From contig CM036764.1 of NCBI GenBank assembly GCA_020796225.1, positions 27,440,233 through 27,504,232 of the forward strand: DNA of 64,000 bases. The letters run 5' to 3'. This DNA is from Arion vulgaris (lineage: Eukaryota; Mollusca; Gastropoda; Stylommatophora; Arionidae). The notes beneath the pieces were generated by a model. It was given only the letters and a program-made list of their open reading frames with translations. It was not told the origin of the DNA and did not search any database. Within the stretch, counting starts at the first letter, position 1; every line of letters begins with the position of its first letter. This document shows positions 44,101 through 53,100 of the stretch, piece by piece. The translations under genes and the position numbers were made by a program.

Positions 44101-47100
44101 CATTCTGCGTAGACACTTCATCTCTGTCTTCAAATATATATATTATGCCAATATTGCACTTGTGGTAATGATGGTGTCAGAATATTTTGTGCCACTCTTG
44201 TACCTGTGGTATAGTTATGTCCATCCTACAGGGAAAGTAACCTGTCTGGTCTGTGGATCCTAATAATCCAGGATGAAACCGATTTAGATCGTAGCTGAAA
44301 CTCCAGGTCTGAAATTAATCACATATCCACAACAGTCACAATCTTCTTCTTCTCTTCCACCATTTACTTCTTTTATGGACGTGTTGGGGTGAAACGTAGT
44401 GATTTTGTGTGTGCTTTTTTAAGGCACTTTGTAAGCTGATATTCATGTTCGTAAGGTTGTTCTTGATGCCGTTGCTCCATCTTTTGCGTGGTCTTCTTCT
44501 TGCCTTGTACTCATTATACTTTTTCTGTGTGGCTCTCTGTGGTAGGCGATACCAGGGCATTCTGGTCAGGTGTCCAAACCATTTAATCTGTTGTTCTTTT
44601 ATGAATTGCATAACTGGTTTCACATCCAGTCTCCTTCTGAGTTCTTCATTTCTAATTTTGTCTCTTATTGTCACACCTGCAGCTCTTCTAAGACACCTCA
44701 TCTCTATCATTATGATTTTCCACTCAATAGCTGCTGTTATTGGCCATGTTTGACACTGGTAACATAGTGTTGGCCAGAAAATCGTTCTTATGAGATTTGC
44801 TTTAGTTGTTAGCGGTATCTCTGTGTGACAACAGTGGTGTTAACTGTCCCAGTACTTGGTTAGCTTTTGTGCAACGTTTGCTGATTTCGCTATCGATACT
44901 TCCATCTGCTGTGAAAATTGCTCCAAAGTATTTGAAATATTATTTGTAAATTCTCATTTAAATCTGTTTTCTAGCAGTCTCTTCAGTGATAACATGACAT
45001 CCTCGAATAGCCTGTCATCAGCAGAACTTTGCCCCCCCCTAACAGCCCTTTGGAATTTCCCTCTCATATAGACCTCTGCAGCCGTCATGCTCAAATCATC
45101 AGTTACATCCTGAATCCATCTTCTCCATTGGCTTCGTCTTCTCTTTGATGGGATGCCTCCTTCCATAATGGTCTTCTCTAACCCTTCGTGTTACTTTATC
45201 TCCAAAATATTTCAATTTTCTCATTCATGATTTTGCACTCTTTCTGGGTAGATCTATTTTTCTTTTCTGTCCATGATATACAGATAACTCCTCTGTAACA
45301 CTTATATTCAAAAGCACATATGTTTTTCCACTGTTTTGTTAAATGTCCATGCTTCACACCCATACGTTGCCACTGGGAATATGCATGCTCTTAGTGTTCT
45401 CATCTTACATGGCTTAATAATAGATAACAGAGAAACACTTGTAGTCAGAAAAATAGAATGAATATGGACAAGCTATGATGATGGTATAAAATATGAGACA
45501 AGAGAGTAAGATGTGTCCAAACCTTGGCAAGACTTGCTGTGAAGAGTATACACTCAAAATGTTTTCCCATGTGTTGTAAAAATTCATCAACATATGGTCT
45601 CTTTAACACATAAACCTGGCAATCAACAAGAGAAATCTCTAGCATAAATTTACTAATGTTAAGAACAATAAATAAAATAATGTCTTTCATTCATCACTTT
45701 ACATAGCATATATCCTCCACTGAAAATCGTGGCATATCCTTTACAGGACCTAGCCATCAACCACAGTAAACGAGTCGTTGATTTTCTAGGCACCACATAT
45801 ACGTCCAGTAGTTTGCCTTTGCTCTCTGAACAGTGAGCTCTATTTTACCTTTTTTTTTAACAATCCCACGGAAACAAATTTGCTTCCAAACTTGCCCACC
45901 ATGGGGTTTGAACCAGGTACGCCTGGGTTTGTGATCGAGCTCACTACTGCTTGAGCTACAGATGCTCACATATCCTGCACTACTACTAGTAAATAATCTT
46001 GTGCCCAGTGGAACCTGAAACTAACTCCTGCTTTCTTTCCATATATTCAAGTTGATATCTTCTTTTTTCTTTTCCATTCATCCACTATCAACTCAGGTAT
46101 ACTCAGGGTGCTGGGTATGGTGGTTCTGATTTTTGTGTGAAGGCATGCTTTCCTTTTTATTAGTCTCATCTGCCATACAGATGTGCCGTTTCTGACTTCA
46201 AAAGCATTGTTGATAATGAGCAAATAAATGGAATAACAAAATTTTTTTTTTCCGATCCAGAAGCACTTGAGCTTTCAGTTTGGTGCCATGGATATTGTAA
46301 CACTTCGGTTTCGTGCTACAAACACCGTAAATCTGGAGAACCTGTGTCTTTTCTGCCAGCCCACGGAATTGAACCGCACTCACAGAGGGTTTGTCACCCG
46401 TCGTCCAACGCGCAACGACCATGCTGGGGAGGCAGAATCCTGTGATACAATCTGATTACATGAAACATTGCACCTCTGTCTGAATATTCGGTAGACAGAT
46501 GACTGTTTAAATAAAACAGTAATCTGACTGTAGCTTCATACGGTCAGCTCTCCAGTCAACTTGGATTGAAAAGACTTTCAGATTAAATAAGCTAGAGTAA
46601 AACTTCTGCAGCACTTGAGGAGCTACAGAGACATTCTCTGTCATCTGTACTTTCTGTAATAAGGGAATCTCTGTGATTAAGTAGTTAAGTCCTTGCCTTG
46701 CATCCTTCTTCTTCTTCTTAGAATGCTTCATATCAACCACTTGTCAACCACTCTGTGATTTGTATGTGATCTGAGCCTAAGAGCGATTGTACATTGTGTC
46801 AGTTATGCACCTACAAGTAGGCCAGCACATCTGATTTCTGCGCTGCTTTTTATTTACTAGGGTAGCATCCCTAGGGCCTACATCAGTCGCCTCTTACGAC
46901 ATACATTGCAGATTGCAGTGGTGCTATTCTTTGCTTCCTTGGGCCCCAGCACCACAAGGGCGGCCTTGCGATCCAAAGTCCGTGGGTTCAAATCCATACT
47001 GCGCTGTTCATAAGTTAATTTTTTTCACTAGGATTGTTGTCAGAGCTATGGAGTTCTTACTTTGTGTAATACTCTTGGCAGGTGGTGTGCCATTTCTGTG

Positions 47101-50100
47101 GAGAGGGGCTGAGCCATATGGGGCAAAACCCAGTGCAATCAAGTCAATCCTTCGGTTTTAAACCCTTTATATAAAAATGTGCTTGAAGATACAAGCATTG
47201 ATTATCTTGAAAGCAGGAACAATAGTTAATATGGCTTTCAACCTGTTACATGCAATAATAAGCTACTGTTACACATTCAAAGAAATAAAAACAGAAACTT
47301 CAAGATGTGTACTCAATCTAGATATAAAATAAGAAACTTACCTGATGAACTATACCATCAATTTCTACTGGGACAACAAAGTCTGCATTGTTGATTGGCT
47401 GAAATGAGCATTGCATATAATACAACATTCATCATACGGATCAAAATGCTGGAGAATGACAGAACAAGAAATGTTCAAACTCTCCACCTTCCATACAATT
47501 TGTTTACGAAAATCTTTTCTTTCTATATAGATAAAGATACTATCTTTAACCAAGAACTGCTTACACAGTGCCAACAAGAAAATATGAGCACCGTCATCCA
47601 AAAGAGATGCTGGAGATAGATTGAGAATGTGATACACACAGAGACTAACCCTGTCACAAAAACTGCACTGTGATGGATACCAGAGGGTAAACAAAAATGT
47701 GAAAGCACCAAAACGACCTGGAGGAGGACAGTAGAACAAGAACTGAATCACAGCTGGAACACAATATAAAGGAAGGCCAAGACTAGAACAGAATAGTGTG
47801 CAAGAGAGAGAGAGAGAGAGATAGAGAGAACGATAGAGAGAGCGAAATAACATTTATCAGCTTTTAATATAATATATAAAAGATATAGCCTAATTGTTGC
47901 TCGTTTGGTGTACATAACTCTTTCATACCATCAATATAAGGCTCTGTAATATTAACAAGAAATAGCTAGTGTTGAACAACTTGCTTTTCATTGCTGTAAC
48001 TCATTTTAAAAATGAAATACAACTCTCAACCTGGAGGCTACATTTAGTCTGACTTCTCTCCTTTGACCTAATTGGCTTCCCGTAGACATACCTATCCAGG
48101 TCATTTGGATTTGCAAACACCCCCACCCCGCTACAAGGTAATCGCATCGGGTAAGGGTGTGTGTGCGATACAGGATATAGATAGTGTGTAGTTATTACAT
48201 TCATGAACTGTCAACCGTAGTAATATGCATCCTGTGAACTTCTTGGGGAGACATTACTAAACAAAAGCTAATGAGAAAAAGAACACATTACCAAAGATGA
48301 CGCAATCATATTAACAACAAAAGAACAGCTACAGCAACACATTAACAGACTCCAGTTAACATGTAATGAATACAATATGAGAATAAACATTGTCAAAACC
48401 AAAGTAATAACATTTGTTAGAGAGAAAACACAACCAATATCTGCATCGACAAACATCAATTAAAGCAAGTCAAAGACTTTAGATAATTAGACGCCTGACT
48501 GGTTACCGGGGCCCAAATTTGGGATGTAAAGAATAGAACCCACTGTTACCTGCCACGCATGTTGTAAGAGGCGACTAAGGAGGTTTGGCTGAAATCGGAT
48601 GCATGTGTCTTAAATGTGTACAAGTCTATGCGTTTAGGGGCCTACCAAACCAATGTGCAACGTATACATGTTCTTGGCAAAGATCAAACATATTACAAAG
48701 AGTGATTAAAATTGGTCGTAAATAACGAACGCAAAGAAGAAGAAGACACATAGGGATCATTGTTTTAGCAAATAAAAGCATAACTATCAAAATCCAACAT
48801 AGATGCAATAAAGCAAATCAAATCACAGGACAAATAGCATCAATTTAAAAATGTAAACATGTCACCATGAACACTAAAAGAGCATTGTACAACACAATCT
48901 TTCCCATAACATTATGATATCAGTGCCAAACCTGGACGATAGAAAACTAGTCACGACAGACATGAAGTGTCTACGCAGAATGCACAGAGTATTAATAAGA
49001 CAATGGTTTAGAAATGAAAGCATCAGGAAAAAAGTGGGTACTTCAGTACTGAACTTTATCAAGAAACAAATTAAATGGTTCGGCCACATAAGCATATTAC
49101 CAGCAGACGGTAGGCCTCACAGAGCAATGCTACTTCGATACAGTGGATACAAAGCAAAAGGCTGTCACCACAAATGTTGACCTCAGAAATAACAGGGGCA
49201 GTGAAAAAACATTATTTATGAAGTGTCTGCTCTAGAAATCTGTTCTTATCCTTATGCTGTGAGGCAAAACAAGATTAAAGAAAAGAAGAAAAAGAATGCA
49301 AATCAAAGTTACAATGCTTTCTTACACAGGAAGCTCTCAGTGCCAGTGCACAAACTCCATAGCAGTGCTGAGGGTATCTGATGTAATTTTGAAATAGAGA
49401 CATATTTTTAGGAATTTTATTTTCATCATTGAATTAATTTTTACGGGGCAGTTGGAAAATGGGTTTTACATGCTCAACTTTAACATAGGACCGACATTTT
49501 ATCCTTCATCTCAAATAGGACTAGCGCCAGCGTGTTGCCGGGCTCGCAAGGAGCAAAAATAATAACACTGCGACCTACAGGGCATGTCATAAGAGGTGAC
49601 TGAGGTAGGGGTCTAGGGAAGCTACACTAGTAAATAAAAGGCGTAGCAGAAATTGGATGTGTGCTGGATTACTTATAGGCGCATAACTGGCACAGCGTAC
49701 AATCGCTCTTAGGCTCAGATGACATACAAACCACAAAGAGTGGTTAACAAGTGGTCGATATGGAGTGTCCGAAGAAGAAATAGGACTAGGAACTTGAACT
49801 CACATACAATGAGATAAGGGATTTCTGGAAAAATATCCTGACCGATCCAGGCAGGGAACAAACCAAGTATCTTTGGAGCGAGAAGCAAACACCTTACCTC
49901 CAGATCCACTTCATGTTTATGTATCAGTTTGCAGTCTAGTTCTTGACCCATTAAAGTTTCTTGGTGTATTAGAGATAAACTATTATATGAATAAACACAA
50001 ACAAGTGGTACAAAAAACTAATTCAATGCAAATATACAACTAAGAGATGGTACCTTGAAAGAACTATGTACAAGGGTCTCATCCAGGTCTATAACTACAC

Positions 50101-53100
50101 ACTTTTTAGTTATGTCTTGATGTCGTACTGAAGGTAGCAAAAATTTCTCCGATGTCTGTGGATGATTACAGTAAGGATAAATAGTTCTTGATTATATTAA
50201 ATCTATAAAACAAAATTATAAATGAAGAAATAGAAAGAAGACTAGATGTGAAATCAGTCACGCAATTCATAAACTAACAAAAGATGAAATGGTTTGGACA
50301 CCTGACAAGACTGCCCTAGTATTGACTATCACAGAGAGCCACACTAAAAACACATGAGTACAGAGCAAGAGGAAGACCATGCAAAAGATGGAGCAATGGC
50401 ATCAAGAACAGCCTTAAGAAAATGAATGCTTAAAAAATGCCTTAGAACTAGCAAACACAAGATCACTACATTTCTCCAACACTTCTATAAAGAAGTCCAG
50501 AAGAAGAAGATTATATTAAATGAGGACAGAAACAATATTGGTAGGTTAGCAATTCAAGAATACTGTTTTATGGTGATTGGAAGAGAAGGCTACATTCTTA
50601 ATTAAACATGAATAATGAATAAACATGGAAAATAGATCTAAAACCTCTGCCCTATTTGTCGCCTTTGGCACGAAAGGAACAAACTAACTAACTAATGGAA
50701 AATAAAAGTGTCACTACATGACAGGCTGGACAAATTATGAAAATGACATGCTTGAGAAGAGAACGTTTCTATATGACTGAGGAGAGCAGAAAGTGTATTC
50801 TATGTGGTCAAGAAGATAAAGTATCTTCTGCATCGCTGAGATGAGAACATGTCTTTTACATGGTTGAGGAGAATAGAAAATGTTCTACATGATTAAGGAG
50901 AATAGAAAGTGTCGTCTACATGGTTGAGGAGAATAGAAAGTGTTGTCTACATGGTTGAGGAGAATAGAAAGTGTCGTCTACATGGTTGAGGAGAATAGAA
51001 AGTGTCGTCTACATGGTTGAGGAGAATAGAAAGTGTCATCTACATGGTTGAGGAGAATAGAAAGTGTTCTACATGATTGAGGAGAATAGGAAGTGTCGTC
51101 TACATGGTTGAGGAGAATAGAAAGTCTCATCTCCCCTATTGGGGAGAAGATAAAGTGTCTTTTATAAGACTGAGGAGAGCAGAAAGTGTATTCTACATGG
51201 TTCAGAAGATAAAGTATTTTCTGCAAGGTCGAGATGAGAAAATGATTTTTACATGGTTGGGAGAATATAAAATGTCTTGCTTGATTGATGAGAATAGCAA
51301 GTTGAATATTATATAAAGCAACTGTTGATTGAACGTCAGGCAGAAAATTAACAACATAATTTTGTAGTATTTATTAATATGGAAATCCTAATAATATCAT
51401 ACGGAGAGGCAAGAATTTGACTAGCAGTATGCAAATGTCTCATCTACACAGGTGTGTGTGTGTGTGGGGGAAGAGAAGCGTTATTATAAATGAGGATGAG
51501 AAAGTATCATCAAATTGATGAGAGGAGATAGGTTTCCATTACTTGACTAGAAAGAAACCAGATTATCATCTAACTGTGGTAACATTTTTCTGCTGAAGAA
51601 TTTAAAAAAGGGTCCATAGGCAAAGGATTTATTTCATTGCACCGGTTTCCCCATATGGCTTCATCACTGTCAGCAGACATGGTACGCCAGCTGCAGAGAG
51701 TATTGCACAAAACACAAAAACCCTTAGCCCCAGCAACAATCTATGGATCTTATGAAAATCAAGCACATGTGACTGGGTCCGGATTCAGACCCACAACCTC
51801 CAGAACAACAGGAAAATGTCTTAACCACAACCCTCCTGCTGAAGAATATTTCCACCCACCAAGTAAACAGGTATGATAATCTTATTATTCAAAGTTAGTA
51901 TAAGTTTTGCATAGTGAAACATAATACTTATTATATCGCAATTAAAATTGAGGACATTCAACTAAGAAGTGAACTATGAACTTTAGCTCTTACCTTAGGA
52001 CTGCCATTTTCCTCTGTGATTGGAAGTTGACTGCTGATAGGTGCATAGTTGTTGTTATTGCTATTATTGTTGCTGTTGCGAAAGCAGCATAGGATGGAGC
52101 CAAAGATATTTCGACTTTTTGTAGGTTTTTTGGCAACTGGGATGGCTGTTGTTGTACCTGGAGATGAAGAAGTAACAAACAATGAAACAAAAGTAATATG
52201 CACTACTTTTTCTGCTACATATTTCATTTGAAATGACAAAATATAATTTCTTTTTAACTCCTCTGGATAAATTGTAATTGGTTTTATGTTAGGCAGAATT
52301 CACCACTGGCAGGAATTGTGTAAATAGTAAACTACGTCCAGTAGTTCCTTGAACTTCATGGTTTAATGCATAGATTCCCAAACCTTTTCGGCTCACCGCC
52401 CACTTTGCACAACATAAACTTTGTAACGCCTCCCTCCACATTATAACAGTTTGCCAACGCTCCCCTCCCACATACATACATGCTCTATTTTCTCTTTGAC
52501 ATAGATAATTGATATATCTTTCTGTAATACATGGTCAATTTTCAAATGATTATATGCATGAAAAAGAAAATTGATGAAAAAAGGATAGTTAAAACAGACA
52601 TAAGATGAATTAAAATGCAGAATTTAAATTTGTAATGTTTATTCAATGACAAAATAAAAAACAACTCCCCAAATGTTTCTGAACCCACCATCCCCGGACG
52701 GATTCAGCACCCACTGGGGCGGTACAGCCACTTTGGGAAACGCTGGTTTAATGCAAGTAAAAGATCTGCATCCCTGTTTGGGATGAAAAAGTCGCAGCAC
52801 TATATCCAGCTTAAATGCCAGTACATTCCTAAAGAGATTAATGTTAACTCACCCACCATAATGCAGAAACACAGAAAACAGTACAGCATGTCTTGTTAGT
52901 GTCTTGCACTCTCTAACAAGCTCTCCTTTAAAAATATCCATCCATCCAAAACACAATTTTTTGCAAGTCGACAGAAGACATGCAGACTTTATAGATTGGC
53001 ACTATGTGCCAAAAACTCAAAGATTTTGTTAAAAGAATAAGCCCTGACAAAATAAAGGGTGATAGAACGAGAAATATATGTAAAGTCTAACTTTATGGTA

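Noticed and set aside
39848..45972. tRNA genes suggested by A-box and B-box sequences
   Set aside because: The boxes sit in the heads of dispersed SINE copies with shared bodies, tails and target duplications; none folds into a full cloverleaf by eye with an intact acceptor stem.
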